Source: Marinilabilia sp. (lineage in GTDB: Bacteria; Bacteroidota; Bacteroidia; Bacteroidales; Marinilabiliaceae). From it: 60,447 nt of DNA. Positions 1-9,045 of the stretch are shown piece by piece. The stretch's first letter is position 1. The number at the start of each line of letters is the position of its first letter. The translations under genes and the position numbers were made by a program. Under the pieces are notes generated by a model that was not told the origin of the DNA, searched no databases, and worked only from the letters and a program-made list of their open reading frames with translations. Location: positions 1 to 60,447 of the forward strand of contig NZ_JADQBH010000131.1 of NCBI RefSeq assembly GCF_016278715.1, read 5' to 3'.

Positions 1-610
1 CCACAGCCACAATCTTTATTCCGGGAATTTTCTTCTTCAGGTGATGTCCCACTCCTGTGATGGTTCCACCTGTTCCAACCCCTGCAACAAACACATCCAC
101 CCTGCCATCGGTATCATTCAGTATTTCTTCGGCGGTAGTCCGGTAATGCGCATCAGGGTTATTTTTGTTGTTAAACTGTTGCGGAATAAAGGACTTTGGA
201 TATTTTTCAGAAAGTTCATGAGCTTTAGCAATCGCCCCTTTCATGCCATCAGGAGCAGGAGTAAGAACCAGTTCGGCACCAAACTTCTTTAAAAGTTTGC
301 GACGCTCAATACTCATGCTTTCCGGCATGGTTAAAATTAATTTATAGCCTTTTACTGCAGCCACAAGCGCCAAACCAACTCCGGTATTCCCACTGGTAGG
401 CTCCACAATAACAGTATCCGCATCCAAAACGCCCTCTTTCTCTGCCGCTTCTATCATTGACAATGCGGGTCGATCTTTAACAGACCCTCCGGGGTTGTAC
501 GACTCCAGCTTAGCAACCACCTCTGCCCGGGCACCTTCAGCCAGTTTATTAACTTTAACCAAAGGAGTATTTCCTATCAGTTCGATTATGTTCTGAGCAA
601 TTTTTGTCAT
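1..610 (-). CDS. cysK: Cysteine synthase (O-acetylserine sulfhydrylase), partial at window edge
   Basis: Makes L-cysteine from O-acetylserine and sulfide using PLP, in the cytoplasm. The first 203 codons are present; the 3' end lies outside the window. Visible fold-type II PLP motifs: NPGGSVKDR at residues 39-47 with the PLP lysine at 45, the PTSGNTG substrate loop at 71-77, and the phosphate-binding GTGGT near 179-183. The ATG at 608-610 follows the rrf2 stop by 27 bp, so the two are very probably cotranscribed. A cystathionine beta-synthase-like enzyme is the main alternative, but the start [18 protein letters not shown] is typical of CysK. Confidence 0.93.
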   Translation of the reverse strand, partial: MTKIAQNIIELIGNTPLVKVNKLAEGARAEVVAKLESYNPGGSVKDRPALSMIEAAEKEGVLDADTVIVEPTSGNTGVGLALVAAVKGYKLILTMPESMSIERRKLLKKFGAELVLTPAPDGMKGAIAKAHELSEKYPKSFIPQQFNNKNNPDAHYRTTAEEILNDTDGRVDVFVAGVGTGGTITGVGHHLKKKIPGIKIVAV

Positions 611-637
611 AGTATCTGATTTTTATATTTTTTAAAA

Positions 638-1066
638 CTATATGTAATACATTAATCCTTCGTCCTGAGTATTCAAAGCCGGGAGTGCATCAAGAAATAG
701 TTCCCCGAAAACCTTATTCACAGAGTCGGATGTCTGCTTCAGGAACAAAGAAATTGCTTCCTGCTTGGACGAAACGGCATCCCGGCTACTAGTATTATTT
801 TGTCTCTCCCACTCAGGGTCGAGACATCGAAAAACTTCAAGTAGAGAAATCTCTTTTAAGGGACGTGCCAGCCGGTAACCGCCCTGCGCACCCCGTTTTA
901 CTTCCACCAGTCCGCTTTTTCGAAAGTCAGCAGCAATACCTTCCAAAAACTTCGGCGGAAGATTATCTGAAGCAGCCAATTCATTCACAGCCCTGTGTTC
1001 CGGCCATAAATAATGCAACTGCAAAAGAAAAACAAGACCATAATTAACACGTTTTGAAATCTTCAT
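638..1066 (-). CDS. Rrf2-family transcriptional regulator (CymR/IscR-like)
   Basis: A 142-residue winged-helix repressor of the Rrf2 family. The N-terminal helices start MKISKRVNYGLVFLLQL, the recognition region is near residues 30-50, and the wing KRGAQGGYRLARP is at about 57-69. Its only cysteine is in FRCLDPEW, so it lacks the three-cysteine iron-sulfur cluster ligand set of IscR. It sits directly upstream of cysK, as expected for a regulator of cysteine supply comparable to Firmicute CymR; that functional link is inference. A matching promoter and a repeated 10-bp box lie just upstream, consistent with autoregulation. Confidence 0.88.
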   Translation of the reverse strand: MKISKRVNYGLVFLLQLHYLWPEHRAVNELAASDNLPPKFLEGIAADFRKSGLVEVKRGAQGGYRLARPLKEISLLEVFRCLDPEWERQNNTSSRDAVSSKQEAISLFLKQTSDSVNKVFGELFLDALPALNTQDEGLMYYI

Positions 1067-1081
1067 TACCTCTCTTTTTTG

Positions 1082-1167
1082 TATGCTTTAATGCAAAGTT
1101 AATTCTTTTACTATTATCAACAAGGACATCAACTAATTTTTTTGTATACTTTTTTTATATGCTTTAA
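1082..1167 (-). promoter_or_regulatory. Direct-repeat box TTAAAGCATA, candidate Rrf2 operator
   Basis: The minus-strand 10-mer TTAAAGCATA occurs at 1082-1091, over the predicted transcription start, and again at 1158-1167, upstream of the promoter. Both copies are followed by an A-rich run. The placement on either side of the promoter suits a repressor or loop-forming operator. Binding is inferred, not shown. Confidence 0.4.
1094..1123 (-). promoter_or_regulatory. Bacteroidota-type promoter of rrf2-cysK
   Basis: On the minus strand the -7 box TAACTTTG (plus positions 1094-1101) fits TAnnTTTG, and a TTG -33 element lies at 1121-1123 with a 19-nt spacer. Transcription would begin near 1087, about 20 nt before the ATG. 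Confidence 0.6.
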
Positions 1168-1222
1168 CAAGAGGCTTTAGAAATTGTTCAAACTTTTTCA
1201 TTGGTGTCCGGCTATAAGAGTT

Positions 1223-1252
1223 GATATTGCTTTACTGCGTTCGAAACGACAA
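1223..1252. repeat. Degenerate dispersed repeat, copy 1
   Basis: The stretch ATTGCTTTACTGCGTTCG followed by AAACGACA resembles the segment at 32742-32768 (ATTGCTTCACTGCGTGGG then CAATGACA). The better copy can pair ATTGC with GCAAT. It looks like a decayed palindromic intergenic repeat. The rest of 1170-1430 shows no gene. Confidence 0.35.
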
Positions 1253-1433
1253 CTTTTTGTAACAATCAAAACATCAGCCAATTAATTATTGGCCCGCAAT
1301 CGGGTACCCGCTGTACTTGTTGTTGATGCCTCGGGTTTCCACAAGGGATTAATGAAATTGCCCCCTTCCAGGGACCTCCCTGTTCTGTCAGTTTCGCATT
1401 TTGCCTCAAGCGTTTTGGAACAACCAGTATAAA

Positions 1434-1473
1434 AAAACCTCAGAAGTTGCATCAAAACAACATCTGAGGTTTT
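1434..1473. terminator. Bidirectional intrinsic terminator
   Basis: A 16-bp stem with one mismatch (AAAACCTCAGAAGTTG against CAACATCTGAGGTTTT) encloses an 8-nt loop. On the minus strand it is followed by a T run, so it probably ends transcripts of the two leftward genes at 1587-2529. Confidence 0.8.
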
Positions 1474-1586
1474 GTTTTCTCAACTCAAAATAAAAATAAA
1501 ATGAATTGAGGGTTTGGGTAGAATGGGAACGGGAATAAAATGAAGGTTAAAGGGTGATATATTAGTCAATAAAAAATATAATTCTT

Positions 1587-2009
1587 TCAACCTTTTATCC
1601 ACACAAGGCATGCGCCCAGGGTCGTAAAAGGTCTAAGTTCATACATAAAATTTTCCCTTGCAATCAACATCAATACAACGATATTGTGGGGATTATTGGC
1701 AATCACACCTATCTTATACCGACCTACAAAAGAAATATTTTCAACAAAAAAATCCACAATTCTCATATATGCAGAAGCTTTAAAGGCCAGGCGAGCGTCA
1801 CTGAAATCAAGAACAACACCTTTCGTCCCGGAAGGAACAGCATCATTCTTCATTAAATCATCCCAAAATGCAATGATATCATCAACTGTTACCTTTCCCT
1901 TAAAAATTCCAACTACACAATTGGCTTTCCAATCGTAATCGATAAAAAAACCTTTTTCATTCAACACAGGCGAGAATCCGGTTTGTTCTTTTATTAAATT
2001 CATAAACAT
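1587..2009 (-). CDS. STAS/SpoIIAA-like domain protein of unknown role
   Basis: A 140-residue soluble protein with no signal peptide. Alternating strands and helices run through VVGIFKGKVTVDDIIAFWDDL (about 31-51), KGVVLDFSDARL (about 63-74) and a C-terminal segment with IGVIANNPHNIVVLMLI. This pattern resembles the SpoIIAA-like/STAS fold often found as single-domain proteins in Bacteroidota. No phosphorylatable serine in the anti-sigma-factor antagonist position is obvious, so a partner-switch role is not claimed. ATG is possible at 2009 or 2003. It lies 73 bp from the secreted-protein gene upstream and may share its transcript. Confidence 0.6.
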   Translation of the reverse strand: MFMNLIKEQTGFSPVLNEKGFFIDYDWKANCVVGIFKGKVTVDDIIAFWDDLMKNDAVPSGTKGVVLDFSDARLAFKASAYMRIVDFFVENISFVGRYKIGVIANNPHNIVVLMLIARENFMYELRPFTTLGACLVWIKG

Positions 2010-2082
2010 CCATTTAGTAGTAAAAAGCCCCCCGGGGGCAACGGGGGACTTTTGGGGGATTAAACATCCGGGGTCGGGTTTA

Positions 2083-2529
2083 TCATTTTATGGAAAACTT
2101 TCCAGCATAGGTAGTCATTCCCAGGTGCAATTCTATCCTGTAATAACCGGCGGTCAGCTGAGAAATATCTAAGCCATAAACTCCGGATCCACTTACAGAA
2201 TAAACTTCACCAACACTTCCACTGCCGGACAAACCATATATTTCAACTTCTAATGGGCCTTCATAATTTTCAACAACCACCACCATGTCCTCTCCTCTCA
2301 CATCTGCTTGAACATAAACAGGCAAAGAGAGAGATTTCAGCTGATTGAAGCTAGATGCTCTCAAAATCACTTCCCGAATCTTCAACAACTCAATCGCGAT
2401 TGGTTCATCGGTCGGTATCTCTGTATCATCTCCTCCATCATTGTCTCCTTCAGCTTGTGCCACGCCAAAACCTGAAAAGGTTAAAGAAATTACAAAGACA
2501 ATTAGTAAAAACATTTTTTTCTGTAGCAT
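2083..2529 (-). CDS. Small secreted beta-sandwich protein, DUF3244-like
   Basis: A 148-residue protein with a clear Sec signal peptide (MLQKKMFLLIVFVISLTFSG then AQA), an acidic Asp/Gly linker to residue 42, and a C-terminal beta domain at about 65-148. The end of the domain (GYYRIELHLGMTTYAGKFSIK, split here only by reading) carries the TTYxGxFxI pattern of DUF3244 and of the bacterial T9SS-like terminal sandwiches. It is probably periplasmic or surface-attached; the function is unknown. The assignment rests on pattern only. Confidence 0.55.
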   Translation of the reverse strand: MLQKKMFLLIVFVISLTFSGFGVAQAEGDNDGGDDTEIPTDEPIAIELLKIREVILRASSFNQLKSLSLPVYVQADVRGEDMVVVVENYEGPLEVEIYGLSGSGSVGEVYSVSGSGVYGLDISQLTAGYYRIELHLGMTTYAGKFSIK

Positions 2530-3040
2530 AGTCTAATAATTATAAAGTTTAAACAACTAATCATATTTCAAAGTAAGCAGTTAACAACCACGCTACCAAT
2601 AGTTTTTAACATACAGCTTTTATTTTAATGGCATTAAAGGAGACAACCGACTGATTGCTATTGTTTTAACAAACAGACATTAACAGTTCTGGGATAAATG
2701 GGGATGGACAAAACACTCGTGGGATAAACGGACTAATTCACTTATCAACAAAATATTACAAGGCAAAAAACATAGATTATAGTCAAAGTATTCGCTGTTC
2801 CTAATTAATGGTCACATATGGCAAAACCATAATATAAAAAAGTCAAAACCAAATATTTTATTGAGAAAATTGAAAAGTAGAGATTTAGATTACTTAACCG
2901 ATAACCCAGGACAGGATATTTCCCTCGCAATGTCCCCATTTCAGTTGGAAGAGATAGAGTGTAGGGGGTTTCCTTCCCAGATAATATCATTAAAATCCTT
3001 GCAAGCAAAAGGCAACGAAAGCCGTTTAAGAGTAGAACGT
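2530..3040. other. Gene-free interval
   Basis: No convincing gene. The two opposed short frames near 2805-3049 overlap each other and look random. A 10-bp word TGGGATAAA(T/C)GG occurs twice, near 2692 and 2719. It probably contains the promoter of the 2083-2529 gene and the 3' region of the TPR gene. Confidence 0.5.
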
Positions 3041-4729
3041 TTAGAATAAGGACAATAAATCATCAAGAGATGGATAATCATACAAATTCTCAAGAATTCT
3101 TTTTTTCAGATTAGACTTTCTGACTCTAAGATTATTATTGGAAATACCCAGAACGGTAGCAATCTCGGCAGAAGGAATTTCATATTTTAACAAAAACAGC
3201 ACCACTTTCTCCGTATTGGTCAGAGAAAAACCCGCCGGGATATCTACACTGGAGTAGAACAAATCATCATTCATCAGGTTGTACATCATTCCTGAGAATT
3301 CCTCTTTCAAGGCACCCAACTCGGTTTGAAGTTCATGATACGCCGATGAATCAGACTTTATATATTTTTGAGAAAGCATATCAAAACGCTGCTGGGCAAC
3401 CATTTCACGCTGCGTTATCAGTTGGTAAAACCTTAGCAAATGCCTTCGTTGAAGACTTTCACGCATTTTTCCGGCCACCTCTTTCTCTGCAGAAATCCTC
3501 ATCAGACGTTCATTTTCCAACTCAACCCGACTTCTTTTTAAATTAAGAAAATGGATAAGAAAAATAAACAGAAGCAGCACAAATACAGCACTGTATGCAA
3601 AAGTATATCTTTGAAGTTTCTGCTTCTGCCTTAGCGTTTCAACCCTGGCCTGCGACAAATCATATTGCTTTTCCAGCTCCAGGATCTTCTTCTGGGTTCT
3701 TTCTTCTGTATTCTCCACCAGAAATTCCATAGCATTTTTATACTGTTCGGCAGCCAATTTAAAATCTCTCTTATGCAACGCCAACCCGCCAAGATTAGAA
3801 AACAGTTGATAATCACCATTCTCACTGGTTGAATCGGAAAAATGGTCTACCGCTTTGTGTGCATAAACAAGCGCTGAATCAATTTCCCCTAATCCTGCAT
3901 AAGCCCTGCATATTGAATAATAAACATTTGAAAGTCTGGGCTTTTCCTTCATGGCAGTAATCTGATTCTCCAAATCACGGTAACCCTTCAATGCATTTGC
4001 ATAGTCGCCCTGGAGAAGATAATAAGCAGCTCTTGCGTTGATTATATCATAGCGAAGTTCCGGAGAAACCCCCGTCAGACTCTCAAGACTGTCCAAAACG
4101 CTTATGGCTTTTTCATTATTTCCACTGGAAAGATACCTCCAAAACACTGCAAGAGAAGTAACCACCAGGGTTTCCACATCTCTCATCTCATTGGCCCTTT
4201 CCAGAGCCCTATCCAGGTAGGATTCGGCCAAATTATCATTTCGGTTGATGTAATGAAGAATGCCCAGATAAAACCAAAGCTTTATCTCTTCCTGCACCGG
4301 AATCAAGTCCGGATACACTTCTATCATTGCTTCAACTTCTTTTAATGGGACATAAACAAGAGAATCGGGAGTATTCTTCACCTGATAACGTACTACTCCC
4401 TGATAAATAAGGGCTCTGCCCAGGTTTTGATCAGGGATAGGATTTCTGAATTCTTCTACTGCAGTATTGATAGCCGAGTCGCTCGAAAACCCTCTATCCA
4501 GCCTGTTGCAAACAATGGTGTTCAGCAAATGATAGTAAGCACTATTTTGGCTATTCAGCTCTTTGAGATCAATTTTTTGGAGAGAATCTTCCGCAGCCTG
4601 AACATTCTCATAAACGAGACTGTCTGTCACAACCAACTTCCTTTTCATCTCTTTCTGAAAAGGAGTTTGGCAACCCGCCAAAACCAATAGAAGAATCAAC
4701 AGACTAGCAGAAAAGGCTCTCATTGGCAT
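3041..4729 (-). CDS. TPR lipoprotein-like membrane regulator with C-terminal HTH
   Basis: 562 residues. The N-terminus is a lipoprotein-type signal (LLVLAGC, cysteine at residue 20). Residues about 55-360 are tetratricopeptide-like helical hairpins (for example YSICRAYAGLGEIDSALVYA). A single membrane helix at about 370-392 is followed by a coiled-coil-like charged segment, and a LuxR-type helix-turn-helix closes the protein (EIATVLGISNNNLRVRKSNL, about residues 515-535). The layout is known in Bacteroidota as periplasmic TPR sensor, membrane pass, cytoplasmic DNA-binding domain. The gene ends just past the long interval and starts 22 bp from the porin stop, so the pair is probably one operon, with the porin first. 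Confidence 0.75.
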   Translation of the reverse strand: MPMRAFSASLLILLLVLAGCQTPFQKEMKRKLVVTDSLVYENVQAAEDSLQKIDLKELNSQNSAYYHLLNTIVCNRLDRGFSSDSAINTAVEEFRNPIPDQNLGRALIYQGVVRYQVKNTPDSLVYVPLKEVEAMIEVYPDLIPVQEEIKLWFYLGILHYINRNDNLAESYLDRALERANEMRDVETLVVTSLAVFWRYLSSGNNEKAISVLDSLESLTGVSPELRYDIINARAAYYLLQGDYANALKGYRDLENQITAMKEKPRLSNVYYSICRAYAGLGEIDSALVYAHKAVDHFSDSTSENGDYQLFSNLGGLALHKRDFKLAAEQYKNAMEFLVENTEERTQKKILELEKQYDLSQARVETLRQKQKLQRYTFAYSAVFVLLLFIFLIHFLNLKRSRVELENERLMRISAEKEVAGKMRESLQRRHLLRFYQLITQREMVAQQRFDMLSQKYIKSDSSAYHELQTELGALKEEFSGMMYNLMNDDLFYSSVDIPAGFSLTNTEKVVLFLLKYEIPSAEIATVLGISNNNLRVRKSNLKKRILENLYDYPSLDDLLSLF

Positions 4730-4751
4730 TTAAAAGATTTTAAGGATCAGG

Positions 4752-5912
4752 CTAAAAAGCTTCTTTCAAAGATATAAAAAAACCTGTGGTTCCGATTGAA
4801 GACGCCCCAAAATCAAAACGTACATTCAAAGGATCATCCGGTAGCATTCTAAAGCGTAGTCCTCCCCCCACCGATGAAATAAGATCAGAAAAAGGCTTCT
4901 TAAAATGACTCCCCGCCTGGCCTGCTCCGGCAAATGCAACCACTCCAAAGCGCCACCACAAATGGTGTCGTACCTCGGCGCGAGCGAGCCACACAGCATT
5001 ATCTGTTTCTTTCAGCGGATGTCCGATTCCCCGAAGACGCTCTTTACCCCCAAGATAAGGCTCTTCAAAAAAAGGAATCTCATCGTGAGCATAATCCATC
5101 ACTAACTGAAAAGCCAATGTGGCGACATCCTCTTTCAGGGAGAAATATTGCCGTCCATCGAAAGTATATCTTTGATAGTTGTAATCCCCTGCGCCGGCAA
5201 CCCCTGCAAACAAAGGATAAAACGTAAGCCAGGATCCTCTTTGGGGAGAAAGGGTTCGATGCCTTGTGTCAAAAACCAGCTTGGGACCGATGCCTAGTAT
5301 CCACCCCCCATCGGATCCAACAAATTGTTCCTCCGCAAATACCCTTCTGGTGAAGGTGTCAAACCGATTATTATTAAGAAGGATTCCACCCCCAATCCAC
5401 AAGGAGGGAAGTAAATTATTTAAAAAGTCCCATTCGATCCGAAACTCTTTTCGGTCAAAATAAAACTCCTCGTCGGTCCCACCCAGCCAATACTGATCTT
5501 CACGACTATTTACGAAGGACTCTCCTGTGGTCAGCCATGATGAGTGAAAATACCACTCATGTTCAAACTGCAACTGAAGCATACCTTTGGTGGAATGTTC
5601 CAAATTTATAGCAATGGTGTTAAATTTTCCTTTGCGCGAACTATTCCACTTAATAGCCGGCATAACACCATAAACAAATCCGTTGCGGGGACTGACACTA
5701 ATGGAAGGATAAAAAGTATAGACCACATCACCTCTTTCCCAGGTTACCAGGTCAAGCACTTTTTCTCCTAGCCCGGCAATTCCACCTGCTTCCGCCAGGG
5801 AATCATTAGTTAAGGGTTCAGAAACACTTACATTCTGAGAGTGGATCGGACCATTGACCCAAATAAATACCATAACCACTAGTGAAAGCCTGAAAAAGCG
5901 AGACATAATCAT
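4752..5912 (-). CDS. BamA/TamA-family outer membrane beta-barrel protein (surface antigen)
   Basis: 386 residues with a Sec signal peptide (residues about 3-26). It lacks POTRA repeats of visible length and is mostly a 16-strand-type barrel. The motif EPYLGGKERLRGIGHP near 285-300 matches the conserved (V/L)RG(F/Y) lid-lock motif of the Omp85 superfamily, and the protein ends in a strand closing with aromatic F. Short Omp85 members of this type are common in Bacteroidota; the substrate is unknown. ATG at 5912 or 5906. It lies upstream of, and probably in one transcript with, the TPR-HTH gene. Confidence 0.78.
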   Translation of the reverse strand: MIMSRFFRLSLVVMVFIWVNGPIHSQNVSVSEPLTNDSLAEAGGIAGLGEKVLDLVTWERGDVVYTFYPSISVSPRNGFVYGVMPAIKWNSSRKGKFNTIAINLEHSTKGMLQLQFEHEWYFHSSWLTTGESFVNSREDQYWLGGTDEEFYFDRKEFRIEWDFLNNLLPSLWIGGGILLNNNRFDTFTRRVFAEEQFVGSDGGWILGIGPKLVFDTRHRTLSPQRGSWLTFYPLFAGVAGAGDYNYQRYTFDGRQYFSLKEDVATLAFQLVMDYAHDEIPFFEEPYLGGKERLRGIGHPLKETDNAVWLARAEVRHHLWWRFGVVAFAGAGQAGSHFKKPFSDLISSVGGGLRFRMLPDDPLNVRFDFGASSIGTTGFFISLKEAF

Positions 5913-6202
5913 ATTAAAAAATATTTCAATCCTGACATTCCAGACAAGATTTTGAGTTGATACTAAATACTTTTATTTTTTATTGTTTAGACCTGTTTTT
6001 TCCAATTCAGGCAGAAAAATACCTGTTTTTTGTAACAATTCGGCTAGTTTTGCGTTTTTCCTTACCGGTGGTGTTTGCGACCCACAACATACAACACTGA
6101 TTTAAGGCAAATTAAACCCTTTTTGCTATATTTTGTCCTTGGAAAAGAGGTTGTAATTATTGATATTATCATAATCAGGATTAACCGAACCATTTATTCT
6201 AT

Positions 6203-6733
6203 ATGTTATATAAATTTCGCATCATATCCAGTGAAAATGATGAATTCATAAGAGAGATTGCCATCAACAGTCAATCGACTTTTTTTGATCTACATCGCTT
6301 CATTGTAGAAGAACTGGATTATGAAAAAAGCCAAATCACCTCTTTCTTCCTGACTGACCAGCACTGGCACAAAGAACTGGAGGTTACGCTGATTGATATG
6401 ACAGACGGACAAAATCCGGACATCAAGGTAATGGATACCACAAAACTGGGTGAACTTATCACCGAAAAGAAACAACGCCTGCTCTATGTTTTTGACCAAT
6501 TTGCAGAGCGGGCCCTGTTTCTGGAACTCTTTGAAATCAAAAATAGTGACATCGACCAGCCTCAATGCACCAGACGAGAAGGAACGCCTCCTGCACAACT
6601 GGACAGTTCTGCGATGGAAAGTGGAGACCTTACCGACATCGACCTGAGTGAAATTTTAGGTAATGAGGAGAGCGAAGACTTTTTAGACCACGGAGAGCAG
6701 CTGGATTCTTACGACGAGGAGGAATGGTATTAA
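6203..6733 (+). CDS. Plasmid pRiA4b ORF-3-like family protein
   Basis: 176 residues. The N-terminal part (MLYKFRIISSENDEFIREI, then SQSTFFDLHRFIVEEL) follows the PF07929 pattern, in which a small alpha/beta domain binds an unknown partner. The C-terminal 50 residues are strongly acidic (DLTDIDLSEILGNEESED). Its stop overlaps the start of miaA by 10 nt, which implies translational coupling and stable pairing with tRNA modification in this lineage. The molecular function is unknown. Confidence 0.75.
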   Translation: MLYKFRIISSENDEFIREIAINSQSTFFDLHRFIVEELDYEKSQITSFFLTDQHWHKELEVTLIDMTDGQNPDIKVMDTTKLGELITEKKQRLLYVFDQFAERALFLELFEIKNSDIDQPQCTRREGTPPAQLDSSAMESGDLTDIDLSEILGNEESEDFLDHGEQLDSYDEEEWY

Positions 6734-7656
6734 ATTATAAAAAAAGTGTTATTGTCGTCACGGGACCAACAGGCATAGGTAAAACCGGATTGAGTATCGA
6801 TCTCGCCCGGGAATTTGACTGTCCCATAATATCTGCCGATTCCCGACAGATTTTCAAGGAGTTGAAAATTGGAACGGCAGCCCCTACCAATGAAGAGTTG
6901 CGAAAAGCAACACACTATCTGATTGGAACACATTCCATCTTTGATTATTACAGTGCTTACAAATACGAACAGGAGGCCCTGGCTCTGGTCGACAAACTTT
7001 TTGAGGCAAACGATGTGGTTATTCTTACCGGAGGGTCGATGATGTATATCGACGCATTCTGCAACGGTATAGATGAATTGCCCACCATTGACCCGGAACT
7101 CCGTGACAACTTACAGGAAGCTTTTCGGAAAGAGGGCTTGGAAAACATTCGACGACAATTAAAGTTGCTGGATCCTGTTTTTTACAATCAGTTGGATCTG
7201 AAAAACCCCAAACGGATAATTCACGCATTGGAAATCTGCCTTATGACCGGTCGCCCCTACTCAGCACTACGCACCAACACAAAAAAAATACGTCCATTCC
7301 ACATTGTTAAGATAGGGTTGGACATGGATCGTTCCCTGCTTCACCAACGCATCAATCAACGAGTGGACCAAATGATGCAGGATGGCCTGGAAAACGAAGC
7401 CAGAGGTCTGTATGCCCACAGAACACTCAACTCCCTAAATACAGTAGGTTACAGAGAATTCTTTGATTTCTTTGACAATATCATAAACCGTGAAAAAGCC
7501 ATTGAGTTAGTAAAACGGAATTCGCGACGATATGCACGTAAGCAACTTTCCTGGTTCCGAAGGGACGAAGAAATCACCTGGTTTTCGCCTCAAAATACTG
7601 AGGAAGTTATTACATTTGTGCAAAGGAAAATAAAACGGACCGGGGCCCATAATTAA
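6724..7656 (+). CDS. miaA: tRNA dimethylallyltransferase
   Basis: Transfers the dimethylallyl group to N6 of A37 in tRNAs reading UNN codons (i6A37). 310 residues, near the usual length. P-loop GPTGIGKTG at about 14-22, the DSRQIF segment at about 40-45, the GGSMMYIDAF active-site loop near 102-111, and the NTVGYREF motif near 239-246. The ATG lies inside the end of the preceding gene. One target, tRNA-Tyr(GTA) with A37, is encoded twice at 11738-12173. Confidence 0.95.
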   Translation: MVLNYKKSVIVVTGPTGIGKTGLSIDLAREFDCPIISADSRQIFKELKIGTAAPTNEELRKATHYLIGTHSIFDYYSAYKYEQEALALVDKLFEANDVVILTGGSMMYIDAFCNGIDELPTIDPELRDNLQEAFRKEGLENIRRQLKLLDPVFYNQLDLKNPKRIIHALEICLMTGRPYSALRTNTKKIRPFHIVKIGLDMDRSLLHQRINQRVDQMMQDGLENEARGLYAHRTLNSLNTVGYREFFDFFDNIINREKAIELVKRNSRRYARKQLSWFRRDEEITWFSPQNTEEVITFVQRKIKRTGAHN

Positions 7657-7720
7657 TTAGTTTTAATCTTTCTCACGGTTTACAATCTTTTGAGAAGGGC
7701 TCCGGTTTTTTTTCGCTCAT

Positions 7721-8182
7721 ATGGGAAATTCAAACTGCTTCAACATCAGAGTATACGGTATTTGCATCCGGAACCATCAGCTTCTTGTATCTGATGAGTA
7801 TGTACTGGATATGTATATGACAAAATTCCCGGGGGGCGGTCTGGAATATGGAGAAGGCCCCATTGAATGTCTGAAACGGGAATGCCGGGAAGAAATGGAA
7901 CTTGAAGTAGATATTACCGACCATTTTTACACTACCGATTTTTTTCAATCGACAAGGTTCTTCAAAGACACTCAGCTCATCAGTATTTATTACCGCTTTG
8001 AACTGCCTGATAATCTGTGCATTCGGGCTTCAAAAGAAAAATTTAATTTTGAGAAGGAAATAAACGGAAGCCAGTCCTTCAGATGGATACCAATATCGGA
8101 GTTAACCCCCGAAGAGATGACTTTTCCGATTGACCGCAAAGTTGTGGAGCTTATAAAAAAGAATATTCAAGATAACGTGTGA
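7721..8182 (+). CDS. NUDIX hydrolase
   Basis: 153 residues. Hydrolyses a nucleoside diphosphate linked to another moiety; the substrate is unknown. The NUDIX box spans residues 39-61: G39, E45, R53-E54 and E57-E58 are in place, but the final Gly-hydrophobic pair reads E60-L61. All metal-binding glutamates are retained, so activity is expected. The stop is 5 bp from the stop of the opposing methyltransferase gene. Confidence 0.88.
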   Translation: MGNSNCFNIRVYGICIRNHQLLVSDEYVLDMYMTKFPGGGLEYGEGPIECLKRECREEMELEVDITDHFYTTDFFQSTRFFKDTQLISIYYRFELPDNLCIRASKEKFNFEKEINGSQSFRWIPISELTPEEMTFPIDRKVVELIKKNIQDNV

Positions 8183-8187
8183 ACAGA

Positions 8188-8916
8188 TTATTTCTGAGCA
8201 GAAACAATTAGCGGTACGGAATCCATGGACAGGGTTTCGCCTTTGAAATTCCCGTAGAAAAGAACATTCTCAAAACCACAGTTTTTCAGCAAAGTCTCTA
8301 GCTGCTGACGACGCAAAGGCAATAATTTAACGACATTACAGATTTCCTCGCCGCTTTGTTTAACTTTCAAAATTGTCCTGAAATCGATCGATGCTGCTGA
8401 ATCGTTGAAATCGTAAAACCGCTCAAATTTTATCTCATCATTCTCAATGGTGGGCAGTCCTTGAATCTGCTTGTCAAAAATTCGATCGTAGTTTATGATT
8501 TGAACAATCACACTTGAGCCGGGCTTTAAAACCGCCCAAACATTCAAAAATAATTGGCTGACCTGCTCCAAATCATTTAGATGAACGAGCGTATTCCCGA
8601 AAGAAACCACTGCATCAAAAATACTTGCTTCCCATTTTTCATTAATTTTCAATACATCAAGCACTGAAAACCGAACATTCTCCTTCCGCACTGCTTTTTC
8701 CTGTGCAAAAGCAATCATTTCCGGATCCAGGTCAATCCCTTCAACCATGGCTCCCTGCTCCACCAATTGCAAGGCCAGATTTCCGGTTCCGCATCCTGCC
8801 TCAAGAATTCGTTTGCCGGCAATATTTCCGGCTACCCGGTTAATAAAATTTACCTGCAGGGGAGCCGGCGGAAAGATGTAATCGTAAAATGGAGAAATAG
8901 ATTTGTAAAAGGACAT
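8188..8916 (-). CDS. Class I SAM-dependent methyltransferase
   Basis: 242 residues. SAM motif I is RILEAGCGTGNLAL (36-49), motif II ends in the acidic VEGIDLD near 58-64, and SFGNTLVHL marks the post-motif strand near 105-113. The family covers small-molecule, lipid and protein methylation; nothing here fixes the substrate. It is a single gene, convergent with the NUDIX gene. Confidence 0.85.
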   Translation of the reverse strand: MSFYKSISPFYDYIFPPAPLQVNFINRVAGNIAGKRILEAGCGTGNLALQLVEQGAMVEGIDLDPEMIAFAQEKAVRKENVRFSVLDVLKINEKWEASIFDAVVSFGNTLVHLNDLEQVSQLFLNVWAVLKPGSSVIVQIINYDRIFDKQIQGLPTIENDEIKFERFYDFNDSAASIDFRTILKVKQSGEEICNVVKLLPLRRQQLETLLKNCGFENVLFYGNFKGETLSMDSVPLIVSAQK

Positions 8917-9045
8917 AATCAGGCCTGTTTTATGTTCGAGAATTGCTTTGGTTGGGTAATGTAATTTAGCCTGAATAATTCACAAATTATCTATTACAAT
9001 GTCCAACTATCCAGGAGATACAATCGTCCTCAAAAAACCGGATTA

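Noticed and set aside
2805..3049. Two opposed short frames between the secreted-protein and TPR genes
   Set aside because: They overlap each other on opposite strands, have no conserved motif, and one runs into the TPR gene end.
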